Of a DNA stretch of 64,000 nt, positions 1 through 10,669 are shown in pieces. The notes under the pieces were generated by a model that saw nothing but the letters and a program-made list of their open reading frames with translations, searched no databases and had not been told where the DNA came from. Made by a program: the position numbers and the translations under genes. Within the stretch, counting starts at the first letter, position 1. Each line of letters starts with the position of its first letter. The stretch comes from CAVQAH01 sp963784195 (lineage in GTDB: Bacteria > Acidobacteriota > Vicinamibacteria > Vicinamibacterales > 2-12-FULL-66-21), in the NCBI GenBank assembly GCA_963784195.1, contig CAWARA010000013.1, positions 124,001 to 188,000 of the forward strand. The letters are read 5' to 3'.

Positions 1-1122
1 GTGCTCCTCGCCAAGAGCATGATGCGCCTCCAGGACGTCAACCCCGGATTCCGTGCGGACGGGTTGGCGTCTTTCCGGATCACGTTGCCCGAGAACCCGT
101 ACGACAACGACGAACGTCGCGCGGCTGTCATCGCGGCCCTCGAAGAACAGCTGCGCCGCGACGTCAATGCGTCATCTGTTGCGTTCGCGTTCTCGCTGCC
201 GCCGCACCTGCTCGTCATGTCCAACAACTACACCGTCGAGGGCGCGGCCGTGGGCTCGGCAGGTGCGTCGGGCGTGGCTGAATGGAACGTCGTTTCCGAT
301 CGCTACTTCTCCACGATGGGGATCCGGCTGATCGAGGGCCGGGACTTTGGATCCGTGGATCGCGCGGAGTCGCCGTCGGTCGCGGTCGTCAACGAATCTT
401 TCGTCAGGCGTCACTATTCTGATGGCCGCGCAATCGGCAAGAGACTGAAGGGCGGCAACTGGGATCCATCGGATCCGTGGACGACCATCGTCGGCGTTGT
501 CGCGGACGTTCCATACGGGAAGGGATTGTGGGGCGGTGCCGACATGACGGTCTATCGACCGCACTCGCAAAATCGCTGGGTGCAGTCCACATACGTCATC
601 CTCAAAGCGCCAGGCGACGCATCGCGCATCATGCCCGCGGTGCAGCAGTCGGTGAGGAAGATCGACCCGAATCTTCCGGTGCGTGATTTCTCGATGATGA
701 GCGAACGCATTCACACGTCCATGCTCGAGCCGCGCTTGCGCAGCGTTATCTTCACCATGATCGCCGCGCTGGCGCTGGCGCTGTCGATCACCGGAATCTA
801 CGGTGTGATGGCATATCACGTCGCCCAGCGCCGCCGCGAAACCGCAATCCGCCGAGCCCTCGGCGCCCGCGTCGCCGACGTCGTCGGCCGCACGCTCGCA
901 GCCGGCCTTCGCCTTACCGCCGCCGGCCTCGTCCTCGGGACCGTGGGCGCCCTGCTCCTGACGCGCAGCCTGTCGTCGATGTTGTTCCATGTCAGCCCGC
1001 ACGATCCCGCAACGCTCGTCACGGTCGCGCTCGTTCTGGCAGGTGCGTCCGTGCTCGCCTGCTCGGTCCCCGCCCTGCGCTCGTCCCGCGTCGATCCCGC
1101 AAGCATCCTGCGCGACGAGTAA
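1..1122 (+). CDS. ADOP/MacB-type FtsX permease, 3' part (5' cut by window edge)
   Basis: Integral membrane permease of the FtsX/MacB_PCD type, probably a subunit of an ABC exporter or the ADOP permease family common in Acidobacteria. The visible 373 residues start in mid-protein: a periplasmic MacB-type core domain (about 1-235, with RYFSTMGIRLIEGRDF and VAVVNESFVRRH typical of it), then an FtsX domain with three hydrophobic segments near residues 250-272, 298-322 and 338-360, and the usual ending SSRVDPASILRDE. These proteins are usually about 800 residues, so the first half lies outside the window. The GTG at position 1 is not taken as a start. No ATPase gene follows, as is usual for ADOP members. 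Substrate unknown. Confidence 0.9.
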   Translation: MLLAKSMMRLQDVNPGFRADGLASFRITLPENPYDNDERRAAVIAALEEQLRRDVNASSVAFAFSLPPHLLVMSNNYTVEGAAVGSAGASGVAEWNVVSDRYFSTMGIRLIEGRDFGSVDRAESPSVAVVNESFVRRHYSDGRAIGKRLKGGNWDPSDPWTTIVGVVADVPYGKGLWGGADMTVYRPHSQNRWVQSTYVILKAPGDASRIMPAVQQSVRKIDPNLPVRDFSMMSERIHTSMLEPRLRSVIFTMIAALALALSITGIYGVMAYHVAQRRRETAIRRALGARVADVVGRTLAAGLRLTAAGLVLGTVGALLLTRSLSSMLFHVSPHDPATLVTVALVLAGASVLACSVPALRSSRVDPASILRDE

Positions 1123-1133
1123 GCCTCACGCCG

Positions 1134-1246
1134 GGATTCACGACGGTGTGAACGCGGGTTCATGACGCGGGTTCATACCGGGGTTCACGACCGTCTTGAA
1201 CCCTCGTCGTGAACCCTCGTCATGAACCCCCGCCCTGAACCTCCGT
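1134..1246. repeat. Inverted array of GGTTCA-type units
   Basis: Intergenic. A left arm holds several GGGTTCA units about 13-14 nt apart (near 1159, 1172, 1186) and a right arm holds the complementary TGAACCC unit four times (near 1197, 1211, 1223, 1235), so the two arms can pair as an imperfect hairpin. The same GGTTCA unit recurs after both broken kinase genes (10670 and 14853). It sits directly before the promoter of the S9 peptidase. Function unknown. Confidence 0.75.
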
Positions 1247-1300
1247 CGGGCGTGTATAATTCGTCCCACCGCTCGGCCCTCGTTCCTGAAATCTGGAGGT
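1234..1300 (+). promoter_or_regulatory. Putative promoter and RBS of the S9 peptidase
   Basis: A perfect -10 hexamer TATAAT lies at 1255-1260. A -35 candidate CCTGAA (1234-1239) is weak and spaced 15 nt, so the -35 assignment is uncertain. A strong Shine-Dalgarno GGAGGT at 1295-1300 sits 4 nt before the ATG at 1305. Confidence 0.5.
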
Positions 1301-1304
1301 CACG

Positions 1305-3344
1305 ATGAGGCATGCACTTATCAGTATTGGCGTCCTTGGGGCGCTCATGCTGCCCGCCACTCCCACCGTTGCGCAGACGCGCGAGGGCAAGAAGCTGCAA
1401 CTGGAGCAGTTCTTCGACATCGAAAGCGTCTCGAATCCCCGCATCTCACCGGACGGGACGCAGATCGTGTACACGCGGGGCTGGGTGGACAAGGTCAACG
1501 ATCGGCGCAGCTCTGGGCTCTGGATCATGAATGCGGATGGCACGAAGCCGCGATTCCTGACCAACGGATCGAATGCGATCTGGTCGCCAGACGGCACGCG
1601 GATCGCGTTCACCCGTGATGGCGAGCCAAATGGGTCACAGATCTGGGTGCGGTGGATGGACGCGGAAGGCGCCACGACGCAGATCACCCATATCGCGCAG
1701 AACCCATCGAACCTGGTGTGGACGCCGGACAGCAAGTCGATCGCCTTCACCATGCTGGTGCCGAAGCGCGACACCTGGCAGATTCGGATGCCCACGCGAC
1801 CCGAAGGCGCGAAGTGGACCGAAGCGCCGCGCATCGTCGAGAGTCTGACCTATCGCGCCGACCGTCAGGGCTTCATCGAGCAGGGGCTGAACCAGATCTT
1901 CATCGTTCCCGCTGAGGGCGGCACCGAGCGGCAGATCACCGACGGCCAGTTCGAATATGGTGGCGAGTTCGGCTTCACCAAGGATGGGCAGGAGATCATC
2001 CTTTCGGCCGGACGCGGCAAGGACTGGGAGCGCGAGTACCGCCAGTCCGAGGTCTACGCGCTGAACGTTGCCACCGGCAACTTCCGTCAGCTCACCACCC
2101 GTAGCGGACCGGACACCAGCCCGGTGCTCTCGCCGGACGGCCGGTCTGTCGCGTATCTGGGTTATGACTGGACGACGGACACCTACATCGACAACGAGCT
2201 GTACATCGTCGGCATCGACGGCACCGGATCGAAGCAGCTGACGGCGAAGTTCGATCGATCGCCGGACAACCTGACGTGGGCGCCGGATTCCAAGGGCATC
2301 TATTTCAGTTCCGACGACAGCGGATCGCGCAATATTCACTTCGCGTCGCTCGATGGCACGATTACTCAGGTCACCAAGGGCGTGCACCTGATCTCGCTGA
2401 GCGACGTCAATCGCAGCGGTCAGGCAGTCGGGACGCTCACGAGCTTCTACAAGCCGGGTGACGTCATCTCGCTCTCGCTGTCGAATCCCTCGAGCCTGAA
2501 GCAGCTCACCAACGTGAACGACGATGTACTGGGCCAGGTGAAGCTCGGGGAAGTCGAAGAGATTTGGTACACCTCGCTCGACAACTACAAGATTCAGGGC
2601 TGGATCATCAAGCCGCCCGATTTCGATCCGAAGAAGAAGTACCCGATGATGCTCTCCATCCACGGAGGGCCGCACGCGATGTACGGCGTCGGCTTCAACT
2701 ACGCGTGGCAGGAACACGCGGCAAATGGGTACGTGATTCTCTACACGAACCCGCGCGGGTCGACGGGCTATGGCAGCGCCTTCGGCAACGCCATCAAGTA
2801 CGCCTATCCGTCCAAGGACTTCGACGACCTGATGAAAGGCGTCGACGCGGTCCTCGCCAAGGGCTATGTCGACGAGCGCAACATGTTCGTCTACGGCTGC
2901 TCGGGTGGCGGTGTGCTCACGGCCTGGACGGTCGGACACACGGATCGCTTCGCCGCTGCGGCGTCGCAGTGTCCGGTCATCAACTGGATTTCATTCGTCG
3001 GCAACGTCGATGGCAACCCCCTTCGCTGGTACGACGACTTCGAGAAGTTCCCGTGGGAGGATCCGAGCGAGCACCTGCGCCGCTCGCCGCTCATGTACGT
3101 CGGCAAGGTCAAGACGCCGACGATGCTGATGACCGGCGTGCTGGACATGCGGACGCCGATCAGCCAGACGGAGGAGTTCTACCAGGCGCTCAAGGCCGTC
3201 GGGGTGCCCACGGCCATGCTGCGGTTCAACGGCGAGTACCACGGCACGTCGTCGAAGCCGTCGAACTTCCTGCGCACCCAGCTCTACCTGCGGTACTGGT
3301 TCGAGAAGTACTCGAGAAAGGGTGAGCCGACACAGCCGCAGTAG
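1305..3344 (+). CDS. Secreted S9 family peptidase (prolyl oligopeptidase fold)
   Basis: Exported serine peptidase, likely an oligopeptidase or acylaminoacyl-peptidase type. Residues 1-23 form a signal peptide ending in TVAQ. Residues about 30-400 hold PD40/WD40-like propeller blades (repeated SPDG motifs), followed by the alpha/beta-hydrolase domain. The catalytic triad is visible: Ser533 in YGCSGGG, Asp614 in LDMRTP, His646 in GEYHG. Length 679 aa fits the family. The ATG at 1305 is supported by GGAGGT 4 nt upstream. It stands alone between two hairpin-rich gaps. The exact substrate cannot be read from sequence. Confidence 0.95.
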   Translation: MRHALISIGVLGALMLPATPTVAQTREGKKLQLEQFFDIESVSNPRISPDGTQIVYTRGWVDKVNDRRSSGLWIMNADGTKPRFLTNGSNAIWSPDGTRIAFTRDGEPNGSQIWVRWMDAEGATTQITHIAQNPSNLVWTPDSKSIAFTMLVPKRDTWQIRMPTRPEGAKWTEAPRIVESLTYRADRQGFIEQGLNQIFIVPAEGGTERQITDGQFEYGGEFGFTKDGQEIILSAGRGKDWEREYRQSEVYALNVATGNFRQLTTRSGPDTSPVLSPDGRSVAYLGYDWTTDTYIDNELYIVGIDGTGSKQLTAKFDRSPDNLTWAPDSKGIYFSSDDSGSRNIHFASLDGTITQVTKGVHLISLSDVNRSGQAVGTLTSFYKPGDVISLSLSNPSSLKQLTNVNDDVLGQVKLGEVEEIWYTSLDNYKIQGWIIKPPDFDPKKKYPMMLSIHGGPHAMYGVGFNYAWQEHAANGYVILYTNPRGSTGYGSAFGNAIKYAYPSKDFDDLMKGVDAVLAKGYVDERNMFVYGCSGGGVLTAWTVGHTDRFAAAASQCPVINWISFVGNVDGNPLRWYDDFEKFPWEDPSEHLRRSPLMYVGKVKTPTMLMTGVLDMRTPISQTEEFYQALKAVGVPTAMLRFNGEYHGTSSKPSNFLRTQLYLRYWFEKYSRKGEPTQPQ

Positions 3345-3360
3345 CGGACGTCAGAAGCCT

Positions 3361-3393
3361 CCGGGCGCACACTGAACGGCGGTGTGCGCCCGG
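3361..3393. terminator. Hairpin after the S9 peptidase
   Basis: Perfect 12-bp stem (3361-3372 with 3382-3393) and a 9-nt loop, 17 nt after the stop codon of the peptidase. No T-tract follows, so it may act as an mRNA 3'-end stabiliser or a weak terminator rather than a strong intrinsic terminator. Confidence 0.55.
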
Positions 3394-3553
3394 CGTTCCC
3401 CCCACAGCTCCGCCTCATCCATCCCTTAGCTGGACCGCGTCCGGCATCACCCTCCTCCGAACGCAACTCTCGGGATCCTGGTGGCGATGAAACGACGCCA
3501 ATCTGTTGCAGATTTGCTATTATCCGGGACGAATTCGCCGATTGGAGGACGAA

Positions 3554-6442
3554 ATGAGCATTCGCTTGATGTGCGTATCGCTCGCCTTGCTGCTGGGGCT
3601 CTCCGGCAGTGCGAGCGCGCAGCTTCAGAGTGGGAACATTTCGGGCACTGTGAGAGACGAACAGGGCGCCGTGCTGCCTGGGGCAGTGGTCACGCTGGAG
3701 GGCACAGGCCCCGTCATCACTTTCACCACGCTGACGGATGGTCAGTATCGGTTCCTGAATCTTCCGCCTGGCAGCTACAAGCTCACCGTCGCGCTCAACG
3801 GATTCAGCACGGTGATTCGCGAACAGGTCGTCGTGCAGGTCGGTCAGAACGTGGACATCCCGATTGCGATGAAGGTTGCAGCGGTGGAGGAGTCCGTCAC
3901 CGTCAGCGGCCAGTCGCCGGTGGTCGACATGAAGCAGATGGGCACGGCCACGAACTTCAGCGCGGACGAGCTGTCACGTGTGCCGAACTCGCGCGATCCC
4001 TGGGCGCTGCTCCGCACCGTGCCCGGCGTGTCGCTGGACCGCGTGAACATCGCGGGCAACGAGACCGGCCAACAGTCGTCGTTCGTGTCGAAGGGCGGGC
4101 GTCAGGGAGACGCCGTGTGGACGATGGACGGAATTCCCATTACCGACATGGCGACCAATGGCGCGTCGCCGACCTACTTCGACTACGACGCGTTCGACGA
4201 GATCCAAATCTCCACGAGCGGCAACGACATCCGCCAGGCCACCGGCGGCGTGGGGCTGAACTTCGTCGTGAAGCGCGGGACGAACCGCATGCGGGGCACG
4301 GCGCGAGGCTACTTCACCGACGAATCGCTCGAGGCGACGAACCTGCCTGACGAGCTGATCGCGCGCGGAATCACCCCCGAGACCGCCGACCACAACCAGC
4401 AGATCTCGGAGTTCGGGATCGACATCGGCGGGCCGATCGTGCGCGAGAGGCTGTTCTATTGGGCTTCGTATGCCAACCAGGACATCCGGCTGTTCCGGCA
4501 GTCTGCCAAGGGTATCGACCGCACGATCCTCAAGACCTACAACGCCAAGGTCAACTGGCAGGCCACCCGGGACGACATGATCAACTTCCTGTTCTTCAAC
4601 GGCGACAAGATCAAGAACGGCCGCGCGCCCGGGAACGCGAGCTTCGAGCCAAGCTCGGCGCGGTACAACCAGGGCAACTACTACACCGACACCCCCTTGC
4701 ACGGGCTGTGGAAAATCGAAGACAACCGGATGTTCGGGCCCAATCTGTTCGTGACTGGCAAGTACGCGTACTACAACACGGGCTTCACGCTGGAATCGAT
4801 CGGGAGCCTGGATGAACAGATGGGGATCAGCGCCCTGCAGGGCCAGACGTTCGGATCGACCAACGCGCAGTATTTCCTGCGGCCGCAGCACACGGTCAAC
4901 GTCGACGCGAACCACTTCCGGACGTTTGGATCGCAGCGGCACAACTTCAAGTTCGGCATGGGCTGGCGTCGCACGGACGCGTACGCGCGGACGATCTACC
5001 CCGGCAACAACATCGTGGCGTACGAGAACTCAGCGACGAACTTCCGCGCGAGAGTCTATCGTGAGGGCGTAGGCACGAACCGCTCGCTCTATCTCAACTT
5101 CTATGTCGGCGATACGATCAGCGTGGGCCGCGCGACGTTCGATGTCGGGCTCCGTTACGATCGTCAATGGGGCTACGCGCTGGCCAGCAGCACGCAGGCC
5201 AACGAGGCTTTCCCGAACCTTGTACCAGGCATCACCTTCACCGGCTACGATGCGCCGTTCCACTGGAACAACCTGACGCCTCGCGTGGGCGTGACCTACG
5301 CGCTCGACGAGAGCCACAAGACAATTCTCCGCGCCAGCTTCAGTCGCAACGCGGGGCAGCTCTCGGGGATCAACGGCAACATCGGGCACGCGAACCCCAG
5401 CTCGAACGCGGGATGGGCGGAATATCCGTGGACTGACCTCAACGGCGATCATCTCGCCCAGACGAACGAGGTCAACACCGCCGCCGCCATCCTGGCGTCC
5501 GGGAATGGCTTCAACACGGCGAACCCGGCGGGGGTCACCTCTGCCAACCTGATCGATCCGGACTTCAGGGCACCAGTCGGCACCGGCGTGGTCCTCGGTT
5601 TCGACCGGGAGCTCATGCCCAACCTGGCGGTGCAGGTGAACTACACGTACGGCCGGACAACCGATCACCCGTACACGCCGTTCATCGGGTTGACGGCGGC
5701 CGACTATGCGCCCGGAACGCCGCTCGTCGGGACGCTCCCCGACGGCAGCACGTTCAACGTCCCGACCTACATCCCCAATGCCGACAAGGTCGCGGCGGTC
5801 GGCGGCGGCCGGTTGCTCACCAACTGGCCCGACTACTACACGTACTTCCACGGGATCGAGTTCTCGGTCAACAAGCGGATGTCGGACCGCTGGATGATGC
5901 GGCTCGGTGCCTCCTTCAGCAATCCGCGGGAGCACTATGGGCAGGATCCGCCGGTCACCGACAACGGGCAGCCGACGCGGTCGGACACCTTCCCGCTCAT
6001 CTCGGGTGGACAGTATGCGCCGCGGAGCGCCGGCAGCGGCTCCGGCGACGTGTTCGTGAATCAGCGCTGGAACTTCAACCTGAACGGCGCCTACCAGCTC
6101 CCATGGGACATGCAAGCGGCGGGGAACCTGTTTGCCAAGCAAGGTACGCCCTTCCCGATTTTCCGGAACGCTTCCCTCGGCCGCGATGGGACCGTCCGGA
6201 CGCTGGTCTCACCGGAGCTGGATTCGACCCGGTTCGACAACCTCTGGAACCTCGACCTGCGCTTTTCCAAGGATTTCAGGTTCGGGCGCGGGTCCTTCCA
6301 GATCATCGCGGACCTGTTCAACGTGTTGAACGCCAACACGGAGATCACCCGCGAGCGGAACATCGACGCGACCAACTTCCAGTTCCTGTCGTCGAACCTG
6401 AGCCCGCGAGTACTGCGGTTCGGCGCGCGCTTGAACTTCTAG
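3554..6442 (+). CDS. TonB-dependent receptor-like outer membrane protein
   Basis: Outer-membrane transporter/receptor of the large Acidobacterial type (962 aa). Residues 1-22 are a signal peptide ending in ASA; about 26-105 form a carboxypeptidase-regulatory-like beta-sandwich (GTVRDEQGAVLPGA, then FLNLPPGSYKL); about 115-225 a plug domain (VTVSGQSPVVD, WTMDGIPITD); the rest is a barrel with alternating strands ending in an aromatic residue (FGARLNF), as expected for BAM insertion. The ATG at 3554 is chosen because GGAGG (3544-3548) precedes it and the signal peptide starts there; the frame stays open a little further upstream without support. Likely imports oligosaccharides, peptides or chelates; ligand unknown. 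Confidence 0.93.
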   Translation: MSIRLMCVSLALLLGLSGSASAQLQSGNISGTVRDEQGAVLPGAVVTLEGTGPVITFTTLTDGQYRFLNLPPGSYKLTVALNGFSTVIREQVVVQVGQNVDIPIAMKVAAVEESVTVSGQSPVVDMKQMGTATNFSADELSRVPNSRDPWALLRTVPGVSLDRVNIAGNETGQQSSFVSKGGRQGDAVWTMDGIPITDMATNGASPTYFDYDAFDEIQISTSGNDIRQATGGVGLNFVVKRGTNRMRGTARGYFTDESLEATNLPDELIARGITPETADHNQQISEFGIDIGGPIVRERLFYWASYANQDIRLFRQSAKGIDRTILKTYNAKVNWQATRDDMINFLFFNGDKIKNGRAPGNASFEPSSARYNQGNYYTDTPLHGLWKIEDNRMFGPNLFVTGKYAYYNTGFTLESIGSLDEQMGISALQGQTFGSTNAQYFLRPQHTVNVDANHFRTFGSQRHNFKFGMGWRRTDAYARTIYPGNNIVAYENSATNFRARVYREGVGTNRSLYLNFYVGDTISVGRATFDVGLRYDRQWGYALASSTQANEAFPNLVPGITFTGYDAPFHWNNLTPRVGVTYALDESHKTILRASFSRNAGQLSGINGNIGHANPSSNAGWAEYPWTDLNGDHLAQTNEVNTAAAILASGNGFNTANPAGVTSANLIDPDFRAPVGTGVVLGFDRELMPNLAVQVNYTYGRTTDHPYTPFIGLTAADYAPGTPLVGTLPDGSTFNVPTYIPNADKVAAVGGGRLLTNWPDYYTYFHGIEFSVNKRMSDRWMMRLGASFSNPREHYGQDPPVTDNGQPTRSDTFPLISGGQYAPRSAGSGSGDVFVNQRWNFNLNGAYQLPWDMQAAGNLFAKQGTPFPIFRNASLGRDGTVRTLVSPELDSTRFDNLWNLDLRFSKDFRFGRGSFQIIADLFNVLNANTEITRERNIDATNFQFLSSNLSPRVLRFGARLNF

Positions 6443-6496
6443 CGAGGCGGCGTCGAGAAGGGCGGTCTTTCCGACTGCCCTGTGTCGTGATGAGTG

Positions 6497-6527
6497 CGGC
6501 CGGTCAGAAATGACCGGCCGTTTTTTT
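6497..6527 (+). terminator. Intrinsic terminator of the receptor gene
   Basis: Perfect 10-bp GC-rich stem (6497-6506 with 6511-6520), a GAAA tetraloop of the stable GNRA class, and seven T residues (6521-6527). It lies 55 nt after the receptor stop codon. The U-tract exists only for + strand transcripts. Confidence 0.95.
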
Positions 6528-6537
6528 GGGCGCCGCG

Positions 6538-7301
6538 CTACTTCGTCACCGTGATCCGGAATGGCATCGTGTAGTAGCCCTCGTTGACTTTCACGACCTT
6601 GCCGTTCGTGGTGGGAACCGAGACGAGTTCGGCGATATCCGAGTCACCGGCTTCGATGACCCACTGGTTGGTTGCGGTTCGCGTGACAGTGAGATGAGGT
6701 TGAGCCAGGATGCAGGTCCTGGATCGAAGCGAACAGTCCACAGGAGAGTCGCGCCCCGAGGGATCGGCGAAGTTCAGGAACATACGCGCAGGTGTCGACT
6801 GACCGACAGGAATACTCGCGAACCCGTTCGGAAGATCGGTGCCCATCGCGTCGACTGGATACGTGCGCGGCCCGTGCGGTGTTTCGTCCGAAATGACCGT
6901 GGGGAAATTCTTGCGACAATTCCCGGCCCCAACACATGGGGCGATGCCGTTCGGGCGCGTTAAAATCGAGCGAGATCGTGCGTCCGAGACCTGATTTGAG
7001 CACGAACAAGAACAGGTTCCCCTCCGTCAAGTAGCCGCCCATGTTGGCAGCCTGACCCTCCTGGGTAGTGGCGCTGCCCGCAGGCGTCGTGCCGCGGTAC
7101 GGGCCGAAGATATCGCCTTCGATTTGATCGGGGGTGAAGCAGTCGGCACCGAGAGGGACAGCGGAATTCCGCCGTGACCGGAAACAGCGTGTTTCCCCCG
7201 CCCCCGCCTCCCGGTTTCCCGCCTTTCTGGGCGTGAATCGAACTAACAAGAACGATAGCCAGTAGGGAAGACGCGAGCGCAAACCGGTGCGAACCAAGCA
7301 T
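6538..7301 (-). pseudogene. Small secreted protein, broken by two frameshifts
   Basis: Reading from 7301 downwards, the first frame gives a signal peptide (MLGSHRFALASSLLAIVLVS, then SIHAQ) and a Gly-rich linker. The meaningful frame then switches near 7170 to a stretch with FTPDQIEGDIFGPYRGTT and TEGNLFLFVLKSGLGRTI, and switches again near 6900 to the frame ending in EGYYTMPFRITVTK with its stop at 6538. Together this is one protein of about 250 residues, unknown family, likely periplasmic or extracellular. It converges on the preceding receptor gene. The two shifts may be real decay or indel errors. Confidence 0.6.
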
Positions 7302-7484
7302 TGATGACTCCTGACGTGTTTATAATGGGCTAATGGCGCAGTCCATCACGAAGACCGTGCCCTCCTAGAGGATGACGCGAGGATCTCAGGGAGACTTGCT
7401 CACCGCTAAGTGGAGGGGGGCGTGGACTGAGCCCTTGACTGGTGGCGCCCGTAGCAGCAGGCTGTGGGCGGGCATGGGACCGAG

Positions 7485-7761
7485 TTGAGGGCGCCGGACG
7501 TGACGACACTGCTGCACGCCTGGAGCGCCGGAGACACCGGGGGCGCGCGACCTGCTTGTAGCGCTGGTCTACCAGGACCTCCACGGGCGCGCGGCGGCGT
7601 ACCTACGTCGGGAGCGGCGCGACCACACGCTGCAGCCGACCGCCCTTGTGCACGAAGCCTACCTTCGACTGATCGATATCTCCGTGGCAACCGCTGAGCG
7701 CGACTGGCAGGCCGCGCGCGCACGGCTTTACGCGGCCTTGAAGGGTGAGCGACCCCGATGA
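7485..7761 (+). pseudogene. ECF sigma factor copy A, with a frameshift and a large internal deletion
   Basis: Remnant of an ECF-type RNA polymerase sigma factor (resembles the family paired with kinases in Acidobacteria/Planctomycetes). The N-terminus DVTTLLHAWSAGD is readable, a frameshift lies near 7540, then ALVYQDLHGRAAAYLRRERR and PTALVHEAYLRLI (region 2) follow. At about 7672 region 2 joins directly to ISVATAERDWQAARARL of the C-terminal region-4 helix; the roughly 290 nt between them, still present in copy B, are gone. The stop TGA at 7759-7761 overlaps the kinase ATG (ATGA). The start TTG 7485 is a guess by alignment with copy B. Confidence 0.75.
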
Positions 7762-10669
7762 TGCCAGATCGTTGGCGAGACGTGACGGAGATCTTTCATA
7801 CCGCCCTGGCGCGGGATGCCGCGACGCGCGGGGCGTATCTCGCAGAAACCTGCCGGGATGACGTGTCGCTGCGGGCCGACGTCGATGCGCTGCTCGCGGC
7901 TCATGACGAGGCTGGATCATTCGGCGCAACGCCCGTCTTCATGCCAGCCGATTCGCCCCGCCTCGAGCCTGGAACCACGCTGGGTCTGTATCGCATCGAG
8001 GCACTGCTCGGCGCCGGTGGCATGGGCGAGGTCTACCGCGCCAGGGACACGCGTCTCGAACGCGACGTTGCCGTGAAGGTCCTGCCGCCGGAGGCGGCCG
8101 ACGCCGAGCGCCGGCAGCGCTTTGCCCGCGAGGCCCAGATCATCGCCTCGCTCAACCACCCCAACATCGTCACCCTCCATTCCGTCGAGCAAAGCGGCGA
8201 CCATCACTTCCTGACGATGGAGCTCGTGGACGGGAAGACCCTGCGCGAGCTGATTCCGTCCGGCGGCCTTCCCGCTCGATCGGCTGCTCGACATCGCCAT
8301 TCCGCTCGCCGATGCGGTGGGCGCGGCCCACGCACGGGGCGTTGTTCATCGCGACCTCAAGCCTGGCAACGTGATGGTCACGCCGGACGGACGGGTCAAG
8401 GTGCTCGACTTCGGGCTCGCGAAGCTGAAGCCGGCCGAGCGCGATCTCCGGCATGCCGGGCACAGTGGTGGCAGATGACATCACCGATGACAAGCGCGTG
8501 CTGGGCACGGCCGCCTACATGTCGCCGGAACAGGCTGAAGGACGCGAGGTCGATCACCGATCCGACATCTTCTCGCTGGGGGTGCTGTTATACGAGCTGG
8601 CCGTCGGACGGCGGCCCTTCGCGGGAGGATCGACCGGGTTTATGCTCTCGTCCCTCCTCAGGGACACTCCGCCGGCTGTGACGGAGCTGAGACCGGAGCT
8701 GCCGCCCGATCTCGGACGCCTCATACGGCGCTGCCTCGCCAAAGACCCGAACCGCCGATGTCAGTCTGCGCTCGACCTGAGGAACGAACTGGAGGAGATC
8801 AGGACAGGATCTGGAGTCCGGCAGCTATCGAAGCCGTTGCGCAGGCGCGGCCGTGCCCGCGCCGCCTCGGCGGTTGAAGCGCCGACTGTGGCTGGCCGTA
8901 GCTGCGATCCCGCTGGCAAGCGCCGTCGCCATTGGGTATGTCGCCTGGGCAAGGGGGCGGGGAGTAGCGCTGCACGACCGCTACGGCTCACCGTGCAGCC
9001 TCCGTCTGGCGTTCGCCTGACAGAATCGGCTGCGGCGCCCTGGCTGGCGATCTCGCCCGACGGTCAGTGGATGGCTTTTCACGGCGTCAGCAACGATCCG
9101 AATCGGAGTGGTCTGTACCTCCGGTCGGCAAGCGACCTCGAGCCGAGGCTTGTTATCGGTGGACGACCTGGTTCGACCTTCACCCCCTCTTTCTCACCCG
9201 ACAGCCAATGGCTGGCCTATTGGGCGGACGGCGCGATTTGGAAGATCCCGGTTACGGGGGGCGAACCCGTACGTATTTGCGAAGCTAAGGCGACTCACTT
9301 CGTCCGGGTTGGGGTGACGATGGCACGATCGTCCTCACGAACAGGACGGACGGCGGGCTCTGGCGCGTTTCGGATCGGGGGGGCAGCCGGGCGTCCTATC
9401 GCCTCCCGTCGCGGGAGAGCGACACTTTAGTGCGCATGTCCTCCCCGGCAGCGAAGCGGCTCTGTTTACGATCAGCGCGGGCGTGGGGCGAAGCACAACG
9501 AATGATTGCCCTCGTGTCGTTGAAGACCGGCGCCATCCGCAAGTTGTTCGCGGGCAGTTCCCCTCGATACGTCCGCGGCGGGTTTCTGGTCTTCCGGCGG
9601 CTCGACGCCGTGCATGTCGCGCCGTTCGATCTCGCGCGACTGGAGGTGACCGGTGATCCGCGGCCCGTGCTCCAAGACGTCAATTACTACCCCTACACTG
9701 GAGCTTCAGCGTTCGATGTCTCGAGTGACGGATCGCTGATCTACACGCCGGGGGCTCCGCGAACGGAGAACTCCGAGCTGGTCTGGCTCGATCGCCAGGG
9801 TCGCACCGAAGCTGCTGGCGGTCGAGCGCCAAGCCTACAGTAGAGCGGAACTGGATCGCCGAAGGTCAACGCGTCGCAGTGCACATCAACTCGAGCCTGA
9901 ATGATGGTGATCTCTCTGTGTACGACATCCGCGCCAGGAGCTGGACTCGTCTCACACAGGGGCTTGAGACGCTCAGCTCGATTGTCTGGTCTTCGGACGG
10001 ACAGTGGATCTTCTTCAGTTCGAAACGGTCAGGATACCCCAAGCTGTTCCGCATCCGCGCCAATGGCGGGGCGCCCGAGCCGCTCACGGACGGCTCGCAT
10101 TGACGGAATAGGCTCTGAGCTTCTACGGCAATGTGGTGCTGTTCGCGCGCCAGGCATAGAGAGTGCAGGCGTTGTCGCCCTCTGACGCTGACGCTCGACC
10201 CTCGAGGAGCGCCGGAGCGGCTCCCGCACATCGAAGTCATAAAGGTCCAAAAAATTAAGGAAAGTTCTCCCAGACGGCCACTGGGTAGCGTACGTCGTCG
10301 CTCGGGCGCAGCAGATCTTCGTGCAGCCGTTCGAAGGTTCGAAAGAATCCCGACGTCACTACGTCGCGGCTAGGGATGGGGCCCTCGCTGGAGTCGAGAC
10401 GGCCGGAGTCTGTTCTTTCGTCGAGACCGAGAGATCTGGCAGGTTCCTGTCCACACGGGGCGGGGGCGGTAACGACTTCCAGGCCGGCACACCAGAACTC
10501 CTGATCAGGCACGATTCGCTGATCTCCGCGAGGCGACGGCCTGGTCGAGCCGTCGTCGGACGGCCAGCGGTTTCTTCTGGTCCGAACCCCGGAGCGGGAG
10601 CGGAAGGAGCGACTCCTCGTGTATGTTCCGAACTGGCTGGACGAAGTGAAGGAGGCGTTGAAACGTTAG
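7758..10669 (+). pseudogene. Ser/Thr protein kinase with PD40 propeller, copy A (multiple frameshifts)
   Basis: Originally a kinase of about 900 aa. Readable pieces: a short N-terminal helix region (MMPDRWRDVTEIFHTALARD), glycine loop GAGGMGEVYRARD, and a 1-nt insertion near 8270; then in the next frame the catalytic loop VVHRDLKPGNVMV and DFGLAKL; a further shift near 8450 leads to GTAAYMSPEQAEG and the C-lobe. The extracytoplasmic PD40/TolB-like propeller (AISPDGQWMAFHG, FSPDSQWLAYW) follows, broken near 8830, 9300, 9840 and 10100, and the end VYVPNWLDEVKEALKR is recognisable before TAG at 10667. Translationally coupled to sigma copy A. Almost certainly non-functional as written. Confidence 0.8.

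Noticed and set aside
1635..2939. Long open frames opposite the S9 peptidase and opposite the receptor, enzyme and kinase genes
   Set aside because: They lie antisense to clear genes, are Arg/Val/His-rich without domains, and follow from high GC.
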